Shown here: positions 1 through 6,396 of the stretch, piece after piece
Layout of the letters: each line of letters begins with the position of its first letter
Position numbering within the stretch: position 1 is the stretch's first letter
Notes under the pieces: model-generated
What the model saw: only the letters and a program-made list of their open reading frames with translations
Databases searched by the model: none
Told to the model about the DNA's origin: nothing
Position numbers and translations under genes: made by a program
Assembly (NCBI GenBank): GCA_002373535.1
Contig: DFKL01000096.1
Location: 1-17,745 of the forward strand
Length of the DNA stretch: 17,745 nt
Direction: 5' to 3'
From: Prevotellaceae bacterium UBA3646
Lineage (GTDB): Bacteria > Bacteroidota > Bacteroidia > Bacteroidales > Bacteroidaceae

Positions 1-875
1 CGATAATGGCACTCGTAGGCGACGGTGATGAGGTTATCATTCCAGCTCCGTATTGGGTCAGCTACCCCCAGATGGTGCTGCTTGCCGACGGAACGCCTGT
101 TTTCATCGAGGCAGGCATAGAGCAGGACTTCAAGATAACACCGGAGCAGCTCGAGTCGGCAATTACCGACAAGACACGTGCCGTCATCCTTTGTTCGCCA
201 TCCAACCCGACAGGCAGCGTATACAGCAGGGAAGAACTGGAGGGGCTGAAGAACGTGCTTTTGCGTCACGAGCGCGTCATAGTCATAGCCGATGAAATAT
301 ATGAGCACATCAACTACGTAGGCAGGCACGCCTCCATGGCCCAGTTCCCCGACATCAAGGACCGTGTGGTAATCATCAACGGTGTTTCCAAGGCCTATGC
401 CATGACGGGGTGGCGAATCGGCTTCATCGCTGCTCCGGACTGGATAGTAAAGGCATGTAACAAGTTGCAGGGCCAGTATACAAGCGGCCCGTGCTCTGTC
501 AGCCAGAAAGCCGCAGAAGCCGCATTCTCCGGCGACCAGTCATGTGTGGAGGAGATGCGCCAGGCGTTCGAGCGCCGTAAAAACCTCATCGTAAGCCTGG
601 CCAGGGAAATACCTGGACTCGAGGTTAACGACCCGCAGGGAGCATTCTACCTGTTCCCCAAGTGCAGCAGTTTCTTCGGCAAGACAGACGGCGTCCGTAG
701 GATAGAGACATCTACGGACCTTGCGATGTATCTGCTCGAGGAGGGTCACGTAGCGACGGTAGGCGGTGACGCCTTTGGCAGTCCAGGGTGTTTCCGAATG
801 TCCTATGCGACAAGCGATGCAAACATCGTCGAGGCCATGCGTCGTATCAAGGAGGCTCTGTCACGTTTGAAATAA
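1..875 (+). CDS. Class I/II pyridoxal-phosphate aminotransferase, aspartate aminotransferase type (5' end missing)
   Basis: The frame is open from the left edge, with an ATA codon at 3-5 before the first ATG at 6, so the true start lies upstream and about 100 N-terminal residues are missing. Visible motifs are those of fold-type I aminotransferases: PAPYWVSYP, SPSNPTG (Asn contacting PLP), IADEIYEHI (Asp binding the pyridine nitrogen), and SKAYAMTGWRIGF, whose Lys (codon 390-392) should form the PLP Schiff base. A C-terminal MSYA segment should contain the Arg that binds the substrate carboxylate (RMSYATS). By family knowledge such enzymes interconvert aspartate and oxaloacetate with 2-oxoglutarate/glutamate in the cytosol. 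Substrate specificity cannot be fixed from sequence alone; other 2-oxo acid partners are possible. It ends at TAA 873-875 and is followed within 4 bp by a hairpin terminator. Confidence 0.93.
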   Translation, partial: IMALVGDGDEVIIPAPYWVSYPQMVLLADGTPVFIEAGIEQDFKITPEQLESAITDKTRAVILCSPSNPTGSVYSREELEGLKNVLLRHERVIVIADEIYEHINYVGRHASMAQFPDIKDRVVIINGVSKAYAMTGWRIGFIAAPDWIVKACNKLQGQYTSGPCSVSQKAAEAAFSGDQSCVEEMRQAFERRKNLIVSLAREIPGLEVNDPQGAFYLFPKCSSFFGKTDGVRRIETSTDLAMYLLEEGHVATVGGDAFGSPGCFRMSYATSDANIVEAMRRIKEALSRLK

Positions 876-878
876 AGG

Positions 879-914
879 AACGGTGGGACTCCTTCTTGGA
901 ATCCCACCGTTTTA
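879..914 (+). terminator. Rho-independent terminator after the aminotransferase, possibly bidirectional
   Basis: AACGGTGGGA (879-888) pairs perfectly with TCCCACCGTT (902-911), with three further pairs inside after one mismatch and a 5-nt loop, followed by TTTT. It sits 3 bp past the stop codon. The convergent ferredoxin gene ends at 945, so the same hairpin could also stop minus-strand transcripts, though the T-run on that side is weaker. Confidence 0.85.
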
Positions 915-944
915 CGGTTTTCTAAAGATGACCGTTCTCTTTTG

Positions 945-1109
945 TCAGAGGCTGATAGCACCGCTTGGACATGCATCGGCGCAAGTACCGCACTCTGTGC
1001 ACTCGTCAGCATTGATAACATACTTGTCTCCCTCAGAGATAGCACCTACCGGACACTCATCTATGCATGTGCCGCAAGCAACACAGTCATCACCAATTAC
1101 GTAAGCCAT
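945..1109 (-). CDS. Small 2[4Fe-4S] ferredoxin (54 aa)
   Basis: Translating the minus strand from ATG 1109-1107 to TGA 947-945 gives a 54-residue protein with two classic cluster-binding motifs: CVACGTCIDECP (Cys 9, 12, 15, 19) and CTECGTCADACP (Cys 37, 40, 43, 47). Each motif has the CxxCxxCxxxCP spacing, so two [4Fe-4S] clusters are expected with the ligands swapped between halves, as in clostridial-type ferredoxins. The length matches that family (about 55 aa). By family knowledge it is a cytosolic low-potential electron carrier for enzymes such as pyruvate:ferredoxin oxidoreductase or hydrogenase in anaerobes. The partner enzyme is not in this window. It is monocistronic, convergent with the aminotransferase and divergent from the PorT-like gene. 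Confidence 0.95.
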   Translation of the reverse strand: MAYVIGDDCVACGTCIDECPVGAISEGDKYVINADECTECGTCADACPSGAISL

Positions 1110-1170
1110 AATAGTATTAAGTTTATAGTTAATAATACCTGTTTGTCACAGTTGCAAGGCAACTATGCGG

Positions 1171-1199
1171 CAAAGATAATTATTTTTGGTGATAGCAAG
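1171..1199 (-). promoter_or_regulatory. Predicted promoter of the ferredoxin gene
   Basis: Read on the minus strand, TATCTTTG (1178-1171) matches the Bacteroidota -7 consensus TAnnTTTG, and a CTTGC (1199-1195) lies 17 bp upstream as a weak -33 element. The inferred transcript would start near 1164 and carry a leader of about 55 nt. A small dyad GTTGC-AAG-GCAAC (1151-1163) falls at the start of that leader. Confidence 0.5.
1181..1188 (+). promoter_or_regulatory. Possible -7 box for the PorT-like gene
   Basis: TATTTTTG on the plus strand fits TAnnTTTG and lies 2 bp from the oppositely directed ferredoxin -7 box. No convincing -33 TTTG is seen at the usual 19-21 bp, and the implied leader is long (about 90 nt), so this is a weak call in an AT-rich stretch. 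Confidence 0.3.
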
Positions 1200-1281
1200 T
1201 GCGTATTTGGTAAAAAAGTTGTGTATAATCATCAAAATTGATTAGCGGAGCAATAAACAGACACCTTAGGCAGTTATAATA

Positions 1282-1989
1282 ATGATGAAAAGAAATCTCC
1301 TCATATGCCTGTTGCTGAGCCTTGCCGTTGGCACTATGGCGCAGAAGCAGCGCATCATGAACAAGCCATATATAGACAACCGCAAGCTGCATTGGGGGTT
1401 CTTCGTCGGCATGAATTTCATGGATATGGAACTGACCAACAACGGCCATGTCGATCCGGCTACGGGCGAGCAGTGGTTTGCGGACGTCACACGCTACTCA
1501 CCAGGTTTCAGCGTCGGCATACTTGGAGCGTTGCGGCTTAACAAATACATGGAGTTGCGTCTCACACCCTCTATGCATTTCGGTCAGAAATTCATCAAGA
1601 TGAGGGAAAACGTCAGCCAGCGTGACACGTCGCAGACAATGCGTACCAACTACGTCTCAATCCCTCTTTCACTCAAGTTTGCCGCCCCTCGCTATAACAA
1701 TTTCCGTCCATATTTCACCTTCGGTCTCGCACCTGCCTTCTGCCTCAACAAGCACGACCAGGAACCCTTTGCAGCGAAGACCTTCGACTGCTATATAGAA
1801 CTGGGAATGGGCTGCGATATCTATCTGCCGTATTTCAAGCTTATACCCGAGCTCAAGTTCTGTTTCGGACTGGCCGATGTCATCAAGCACACGCGTGAGG
1901 ATCTTCTGGATCGCGGAATGATGAAATTCACCAACAGCGTAGACGGTGGCAGTGCAAAAATGATAGTTCTGTCCATCTATTTCGAGTAA
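1282..1989 (+). CDS. porT: PorT-family outer-membrane beta-barrel protein (probable type IX secretion component)
   Basis: A 235-residue protein with a signal peptide: basic MMKRN, a hydrophobic stretch to about residue 18, then a likely signal peptidase I site near TMA-Q. The mature part has alternating aromatic/polar strands typical of a small outer-membrane barrel, with repeated glycine-aromatic pairs (HWGFFVGMNF, SPGFSVGILGALRLNKYMEL, RPYFTFGLAP, KLIPELKFCFGLAD) and a final SIYFE strand ending near the C-terminus, as in barrel proteins. Length and the early YIDNRKLHWGFFVGMNF segment fit the PorT family, which in Porphyromonas gingivalis is needed for type IX secretion. Family assignment is from memory of the pattern; a generic porin-family barrel is the alternative. 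Start could be either of the two adjacent ATGs (1282 or 1285). No other secretion gene is adjacent. Confidence 0.72.
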   Translation: MMKRNLLICLLLSLAVGTMAQKQRIMNKPYIDNRKLHWGFFVGMNFMDMELTNNGHVDPATGEQWFADVTRYSPGFSVGILGALRLNKYMELRLTPSMHFGQKFIKMRENVSQRDTSQTMRTNYVSIPLSLKFAAPRYNNFRPYFTFGLAPAFCLNKHDQEPFAAKTFDCYIELGMGCDIYLPYFKLIPELKFCFGLADVIKHTREDLLDRGMMKFTNSVDGGSAKMIVLSIYFE

Positions 1990-2068
1990 AAGACTCAGTT
2001 CCGGACATATTTTAGGCCAAAAGCACAAGTTTTTTACCATAGTCGTCTCATTTCTCGTTTTTTTGTCG

Positions 2069-2076
2069 TACCTTTG
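2069..2076 (+). promoter_or_regulatory. Predicted -7 box of the rplS promoter
   Basis: TACCTTTG matches TAnnTTTG exactly and is followed by GCATCC. A clear -33 TTTG at 19-21 bp is not seen. The implied start near 2083 gives a leader of about 85 nt containing the stem-loop at 2090-2129. Confidence 0.6.
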
Positions 2077-2089
2077 CATCCGCTTTCCC

Positions 2090-2129
2090 ATAGGTCGCTG
2101 GCGGGATAAGAGAGACCCGTTATGCCTAT
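2090..2129 (+). promoter_or_regulatory. Structured 5' leader of rplS (candidate ribosomal-protein autoregulatory element)
   Basis: Two stacked helices can form in the untranslated leader: ATAGG (2090-2094) with CCTAT (2125-2129), and TGGCGGG (2099-2105) with CCCGTTA (2116-2122), the latter with two G-U pairs, closing a 10-nt purine-rich loop ATAAGAGAGA. An asymmetric internal loop (TCGC against TG) separates them. No T-run follows, so it is not a terminator. Ribosomal-protein mRNAs often carry such leaders bound by their own product; that role here is inference. Confidence 0.5.
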
Positions 2130-2167
2130 CGGTGATCGACAAACAACCTTTTTAAAGTCCAAAGGAA

Positions 2168-2533
2168 ATGGCAGATTTAATTAAGATTGCTGAAGAAGCA
2201 TTTGCTACAGGTAAGAGCCACCCGGCTTTCAAGGCAGGTGATACCGTAACTGTAGCTTACAGGATTGTCGAGGGCAACAAGGAGCGCGTACAGCTCTATC
2301 GTGGCGTGGTAATCAAGATTTCCGGCCACGGAGACAAAAAGCGTTTCACTGTCCGCAAGATGTCTGGAACCGTTGGCGTAGAACGTATCTTCCCCCTCGA
2401 GTCGCCAGCCATCGATAGCATTACCGTTAACAAGGTTGGTAAGGTACGTCGCGCCAAGCTGTACTATCTGCGCAACCTCACAGGTAAGAAGGCACGTATC
2501 GCTGAGAAGCGTGTCATTGCAAAGGAGGCATAG
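2168..2533 (+). CDS. rplS: 50S ribosomal protein L19
   Basis: A 121-residue protein matching L19 along its length: the N-terminal helix, FKAGDTVTVAYRIVEGNKERVQ (residues about 20-41), the RGVVIKISG strand, FTVRKMSGTVGVERIFPLESP, and the basic tail KVGKVRRAKLYYLRNLTGKKARI with a short lysine-rich end. L19 sits at the interface of the large and small subunits and contacts 16S rRNA at bridge B8. It is transcribed alone from its own promoter and closed by a strong terminator, unlike the rpsP-rimM-trmD-rplS operon of many bacteria; here rimM is in a different cluster about 8 kb away. Confidence 0.98.
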   Translation: MADLIKIAEEAFATGKSHPAFKAGDTVTVAYRIVEGNKERVQLYRGVVIKISGHGDKKRFTVRKMSGTVGVERIFPLESPAIDSITVNKVGKVRRAKLYYLRNLTGKKARIAEKRVIAKEA

Positions 2534-2567
2534 CCTTCCTTACAACTTTTCAAGACAAGAGACAACA

Positions 2568-2602
2568 GCGTGCTGCCCCCATGAAGGGTGGCACGCTTTT
2601 TT
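2568..2602 (+). terminator. Rho-independent terminator of rplS
   Basis: An 11-bp stem, GCGTGCTGCCC (2568-2578) with GGGTGGCACGC (2586-2596, one U-G and one G-U pair), closes a 7-nt loop and is followed by TTTTTT (2597-2602). The next gene's ATG begins only 7 nt later. Confidence 0.9.
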
Positions 2603-2608
2603 AGGAAA

Positions 2609-3544
2609 ATGGAGCAAGACTACAACCTTCCCGAGATAATGTTAGGACAGGTAAACCGCCTTCCGCTTGTCCGGCAAGTCGAATTCGGATACTATCTGGC
2701 CGGAGCTGTACGCGGCCGTCGCGAGGAAATCCTCCTGCCCAACGGTGAGGTCGAAGGTGACATCTGTCATTTGGTACAAGAGAGCCCTGACGGCCATGTA
2801 GGTGATATCATACCTGTGTTCATCTACCTGGACCAGGAGGAACGCCTTACCGCCACCATGCGCATGCCTCTGGCACAGGTAGGCAGCTTTGCATACCTTC
2901 AGGTAGCCTGGGTCAACAATTTCGGAGCATTCCTGCACTGGGGACTGCAGAAAGATCTGTTCGTGCCATTCCGCGAGCAGAAACAGAAAATGCAGAAGGA
3001 CCACAAGTATATCGTACATATCCACCTCGATCCGGAGACATACCGTATCATGGCCAGTGCCAAAGTCGAAAAATGGCTTGTCAATCCACTTGACCGCACA
3101 GCCTATGACTACAGCATGCGGCCACGCGTAGGTGATGAGGTCAGTTGTCTTGTATGGCAAAAGACCGAACTTGGCTTCAAGGTCATTGTCAACGGCATGC
3201 ACGCAGGACTTCTCTACGACACACAGATATTCCGCGAGTTGCATACAGGTGACACCATACGTGCATACATCAGCAAGGTACGCGAGGACGGCAAGATAGA
3301 TCTTGTACTGCATAGACCTGGTCAGGGGGGAGTCCGCGATTTCAGTTCCGTCCTTCTTCAGCATATCATAGATCACGGAGGCTATACACCGTTAGGCGAC
3401 AAGTCTCCTGCCGGCGAGATTGCATCAGAGTTCGGCGTCAGCAAAAAAGTATTCAAGAAGGCCGTCGGCGACCTATACAGGCGACACCTCATAACCATAG
3501 AGCCCGACGGGTTGCATCAGGTTCAGTCCACGTCAGCAGTCTGA
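2609..3544 (+). CDS. cvfB: S1-domain RNA-binding protein, CvfB family
   Basis: A 311-residue protein resembling CvfB/YitL: tandem S1-like OB domains (roughly residues 5-65, 70-130 and 145-215) and a C-terminal winged-helix domain (about 235-300). Diagnostic segments are GDIIPVFIYLDQEERLTAT, VNNFGAFLHWGLQKDLFVPF, GFKVIVNGMHAGLLYDTQIF, GDTIRAYISKVREDGKIDL and the helix-turn-helix SPAGEIASEFGVSKKVFKKAV. In Firmicutes the family binds RNA and affects virulence-factor expression; in Bacteroidota the role is not established. I prefer ATG 2609 because an in-frame GTG at 2588 lies inside the rplS terminator stem. Expression probably depends on readthrough or on a promoter I cannot see. The last 22 bp overlap the convergent ABC gene. 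Confidence 0.88.
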   Translation: MEQDYNLPEIMLGQVNRLPLVRQVEFGYYLAGAVRGRREEILLPNGEVEGDICHLVQESPDGHVGDIIPVFIYLDQEERLTATMRMPLAQVGSFAYLQVAWVNNFGAFLHWGLQKDLFVPFREQKQKMQKDHKYIVHIHLDPETYRIMASAKVEKWLVNPLDRTAYDYSMRPRVGDEVSCLVWQKTELGFKVIVNGMHAGLLYDTQIFRELHTGDTIRAYISKVREDGKIDLVLHRPGQGGVRDFSSVLLQHIIDHGGYTPLGDKSPAGEIASEFGVSKKVFKKAVGDLYRRHLITIEPDGLHQVQSTSAV

Positions 3545-4215
3545 GCAGCCGCCTTGTCGGCAGGATATACTATTTCACCGTCTACCAGGTGAATGGTGCG
3601 GTCTGTCGTCGCAGCCAGTTCCTCATCATGAGTCACGATGACGAATGTCTGGCCAAACCTTTCGCGCAGGTCAAAGAACAGGCTGTGCAGTTCACGTTTG
3701 TTCTGAGTGTCCAGTGCCCCCGAAGGCTCATCGGCAAATATGGTTTCAGGACTGTTCATCAAAGCCCGTGCCACAGCTACACGCTGCTTTTCTCCCCCAG
3801 ACAGCTCGTTTGGCTTGTGCGATGCCCTGTCGCCCAGTCCCATGAACCTCAGCAGTTCCATGGCCCGCTCCTTGGATGCACGCCTTCCCTTGCCTGCAAT
3901 GAAGGCAGGCATCATGACATTCTCCAAGGCGGTGAATTCAGGCAGGAGCTGGTGAAACTGGAATATAAACCCGATGTGTTCGTTGCGGAATCTTGCCAGT
4001 TTTCTTTCTCCCATCCCGGTGACATCCTGTCCGCCTATCAATACCCTGCCGCTGTCACAGTTGTCCAGCGTTCCCATGATCTGCAGTAAGGTCGTCTTTC
4101 CGGCACCGCTGGGGCCCACGATACTCACGATTTCCCCATCACCTATTTCCAGGTCAATCCCTTTCAGTACTTGCAGGTTTCCAAAACTCTTGGTAATTCC
4201 GTTAATCTCAATCAT
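3523..4215 (-). CDS. ABC transporter ATP-binding protein, LolD/MacB-like
   Basis: A 230-residue nucleotide-binding subunit with every canonical motif: Walker A GPSGAGKT (34-41), Q-loop Gln86 (FIFQFHQLLPEFTALENV), signature LSGGEKQR (138-145), Walker B TIFADEP (158-164, Asp162 and Glu163), D-loop SGALD and switch His196 (IVTHDEE). The Q-loop region HQLLPEFTALENV is typical of the LolD/MacB/FtsE branch, which powers membrane-anchored permeases moving lipoproteins or peptides rather than classical importers. No permease gene is adjacent, so the substrate is open. I use ATG at 4215-4213; a TTG two codons upstream is possible but less likely. It lies 32 bp downstream of the antiporter gene on the same strand and may be co-transcribed with it. 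Confidence 0.92.
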   Translation of the reverse strand: MIEINGITKSFGNLQVLKGIDLEIGDGEIVSIVGPSGAGKTTLLQIMGTLDNCDSGRVLIGGQDVTGMGERKLARFRNEHIGFIFQFHQLLPEFTALENVMMPAFIAGKGRRASKERAMELLRFMGLGDRASHKPNELSGGEKQRVAVARALMNSPETIFADEPSGALDTQNKRELHSLFFDLRERFGQTFVIVTHDEELAATTDRTIHLVDGEIVYPADKAAAQTADVD

Positions 4216-4247
4216 CCCCAAAAACTTTAATTTCCACCATCAGAGGC

Positions 4248-6272
4248 CTACTCCCACTGGTCTGGGTACAACAGCATCACGCTTGTATGGCTAAAGTACC
4301 TGTGTATCTGCAGCGGAAGCCCAGAGAAGACACTCTTGTACGATATAAACCCAGGTCTTGCCGTTACGAACACCACCATGTCGTCACTTCCTGCCTGTTG
4401 TGACAGAGGCAGGATCTGCGTCCATAGGTTCATTTCATTGTAGTTCGCCCTCAGCAAGCTATGGTGTTTACGCATATACTCACGGATATGTGGAAGTGTA
4501 TCTGTGTTCGCATGGAATTGCAGCCTGCAGTCCAGTTGCTCCCCCATACGGCATATATGCTCAAGCCATTTGTAGAATCCGGCCTCATACTCTGCCTTTT
4601 GCGGGACAGCCACGATTACACGGTTCAGCGTCCCTGGAGGCACGATGCACCTTACCGCCATAATCTCACGATTTGTACCATCTATTACATTATCTATAAC
4701 CGTCCCCAGGCTTGACTTTGGCATACCGGTAGTGCGGTCTGTCAGACATACTATAGTCTCGCCACAGTCATACTCACGTATGGTATGCAGGATTCCGCCT
4801 GCGATATTGTTGCTCATGCGCGAAAGGACATCCATGCGCACCTCAGCCGCCGTAGCAATGCTCCGTGCCTCTTCCAGCATCAACTGGCAGTCGCGGTAGG
4901 ACTCATCCCCGCTCTCGTCATCGTAGGTCACCGTCAGTCCCATCAGGCTGTCAGCTACGTTCGGATTACGTATCAGCATAGCCAGCTGCGTCAAGAATCC
5001 GACATTTTTTTTCTGGCTATATGTCACCAGACACTTACCATGGTAGGCACCCTGGTTAATCTCCGTATCCATCGAGCTCAGTGTCAGGCTCCGTGCCCCC
5101 GAGTTCGTGGCAATGCTGCTTATTATACACGAGAACAAGATCAGCATTACCGTACCGTTCAGTACCGAGGCATCCATCAGGTTGACCTTAGGGTCGGTTC
5201 CGATCATCACGATTGCCAGGGCACCGGCAGCATGCGCGCTCGTCAGGCCGAACATCAGCGTCCCTCCGCCACGCAACATAGGCGAGGTCATTGCCATTAC
5301 GTGGGCGGCAATCCACTTGCTTATCGTGCCCACTACCACCATTACCAGAATAATCCACATCGTATGGATGTCGGCAAAGGCCACTCGCACGTCAATCAGC
5401 ATACCCACGCCAATCAGGAAATACGGTATAAACAACGCATCCCCCACAAATCTGATATACGATTTCAACGGTGATGTACGCGGTATCAGACGGTTGACCA
5501 CCAGCCCGGACAGGAATGCTCCCAGCAACCCTGCCAGCCCTGCCAGTTCCGCCAGTGCGGCACTCAGGAATACGAGGGCAAGGACAAACAGGAACTGCAT
5601 CACGCTGTCCTCATATCGTCTCAGGAACCACCTTCCGGCTCTTGGATACACGACGATTACGAAGCACCCATACGCAATACACTTTACCGCAAACAGCACC
5701 CAGTATTCCCACCCCGTATTGTTGATCATTCCTACGGCCACGGCCAGCACCAGCAGAGAGACGAACAAGGCCACTGCCGTGGCTACGACGGAAACGATTA
5801 CCGTCGGATGCCGCGAGATTCCGAAACGCCCTACTATGGGATACGAGACCAAAGTGTGTGAAGCCAGGATACTGGCTATCAGGACCGAAGTAATCAGCCC
5901 GAATCCCAGCAGGTAGTGTGAGGCTGCCACCGCCATGCCGAATGGAATCAGGAACGTGATAGCTCCGAATTTCAGCCCCGTCCTTCCGTACTGCTTCACG
6001 CTCCCCATGTCCAGTTCCAGTGCGGCAAGGAACATGATGAAGTATATGCCTACCTGGCCGAATATTTCAAAGCTGCGGTCACGCTCGATAATGTTGAATC
6101 CATACCGCCCGATAATCACTCCCGCCAGTAGAAGTCCTATTATATGGGGAATCCTTAGCCGTCTCAGAAGCAGTGGAGAACATAATATTATAACCAGGAC
6201 CAGGAAGAAAATCCATGTGTTGTCCGTAATCAGTGCAGGATTTTCAGGCATTATGGTCAAAAGCAATGGCAT
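4248..6272 (-). CDS. Cation:proton antiporter, CPA2 (Kef/CHX-like) with cytosolic C-terminal domain
   Basis: A 674-residue protein. Residues about 15-390 are a membrane domain with roughly twelve hydrophobic segments; IPHIIGLLLAGVIIGRYGFN (41-60) and VGIYFIMFLAALELDM are classic Na+/H+ exchanger family segments, and ASHTLVSYPIVGRFG (137-151) matches the CPA2 transport-core helix. Residues about 400-674 are hydrophilic and resemble the paired nucleotide/universal-stress-like cytosolic modules of plant CHX and bacterial homologues, not a clear RCK/TrkA-N domain. Expected role is Na+ or K+ exchange for protons at the inner membrane for pH and ion homeostasis. The -7 box at 6290-6297 is only about 18 bp from this ATG, so MPENPALI beginning at 6251 is a credible alternative start. 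Confidence 0.9.
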   Translation of the reverse strand: MPLLLTIMPENPALITDNTWIFFLVLVIILCSPLLLRRLRIPHIIGLLLAGVIIGRYGFNIIERDRSFEIFGQVGIYFIMFLAALELDMGSVKQYGRTGLKFGAITFLIPFGMAVAASHYLLGFGLITSVLIASILASHTLVSYPIVGRFGISRHPTVIVSVVATAVALFVSLLVLAVAVGMINNTGWEYWVLFAVKCIAYGCFVIVVYPRAGRWFLRRYEDSVMQFLFVLALVFLSAALAELAGLAGLLGAFLSGLVVNRLIPRTSPLKSYIRFVGDALFIPYFLIGVGMLIDVRVAFADIHTMWIILVMVVVGTISKWIAAHVMAMTSPMLRGGGTLMFGLTSAHAAGALAIVMIGTDPKVNLMDASVLNGTVMLILFSCIISSIATNSGARSLTLSSMDTEINQGAYHGKCLVTYSQKKNVGFLTQLAMLIRNPNVADSLMGLTVTYDDESGDESYRDCQLMLEEARSIATAAEVRMDVLSRMSNNIAGGILHTIREYDCGETIVCLTDRTTGMPKSSLGTVIDNVIDGTNREIMAVRCIVPPGTLNRVIVAVPQKAEYEAGFYKWLEHICRMGEQLDCRLQFHANTDTLPHIREYMRKHHSLLRANYNEMNLWTQILPLSQQAGSDDMVVFVTARPGFISYKSVFSGLPLQIHRYFSHTSVMLLYPDQWE

Positions 6273-6289
6273 ACAGTCATATTTGAGTA

Positions 6290-6297
6290 CAAAGATA
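6290..6297 (-). promoter_or_regulatory. Predicted -7 box of the antiporter gene
   Basis: Read on the minus strand, TATCTTTG followed by TAC matches TAnnTTTG. No TTTG is found at the optimal distance upstream; the nearest TTTTTG is about 13 bp away. The transcript would begin around 6283. Confidence 0.5.
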
Positions 6298-6352
6298 GCC
6301 TATTTTGAGCAAAAACATAATTCGCCAACTCCATAATTAACGATTTTTTCTT

Positions 6353-6360
6353 TAATTTTG
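6353..6360 (+). promoter_or_regulatory. Predicted -7 box of the asd promoter
   Basis: TAATTTTG matches TAnnTTTG, 36 bp before the asd ATG, giving a leader of about 30 nt. The -33 region is AT-rich without a clear TTTG. It is divergent from the antiporter -7 box, which lies 55 bp away. Confidence 0.5.
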
Positions 6361-6396
6361 CGTCAAAATGATAATACACATAACGAAAAGCAAGAA

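Noticed and set aside
1151..1163. GTTGC-AAG-GCAAC dyad as a terminator or riboswitch in the ferredoxin leader
   Set aside because: Only five pairs with a 3-nt loop and no T-run; too weak to call as a functional RNA.
2642..3376. A 244-codon minus-strand frame inside cvfB
   Set aside because: No family resemblance and fully antisense to the S1-domain protein, whose domains are intact.
6358..6396. N-terminal extension of Asd from an upstream TTG
   Set aside because: It overlaps the predicted -7 box, is hydrophilic and unlike family members, which begin at the MKVAIVGASG strand.
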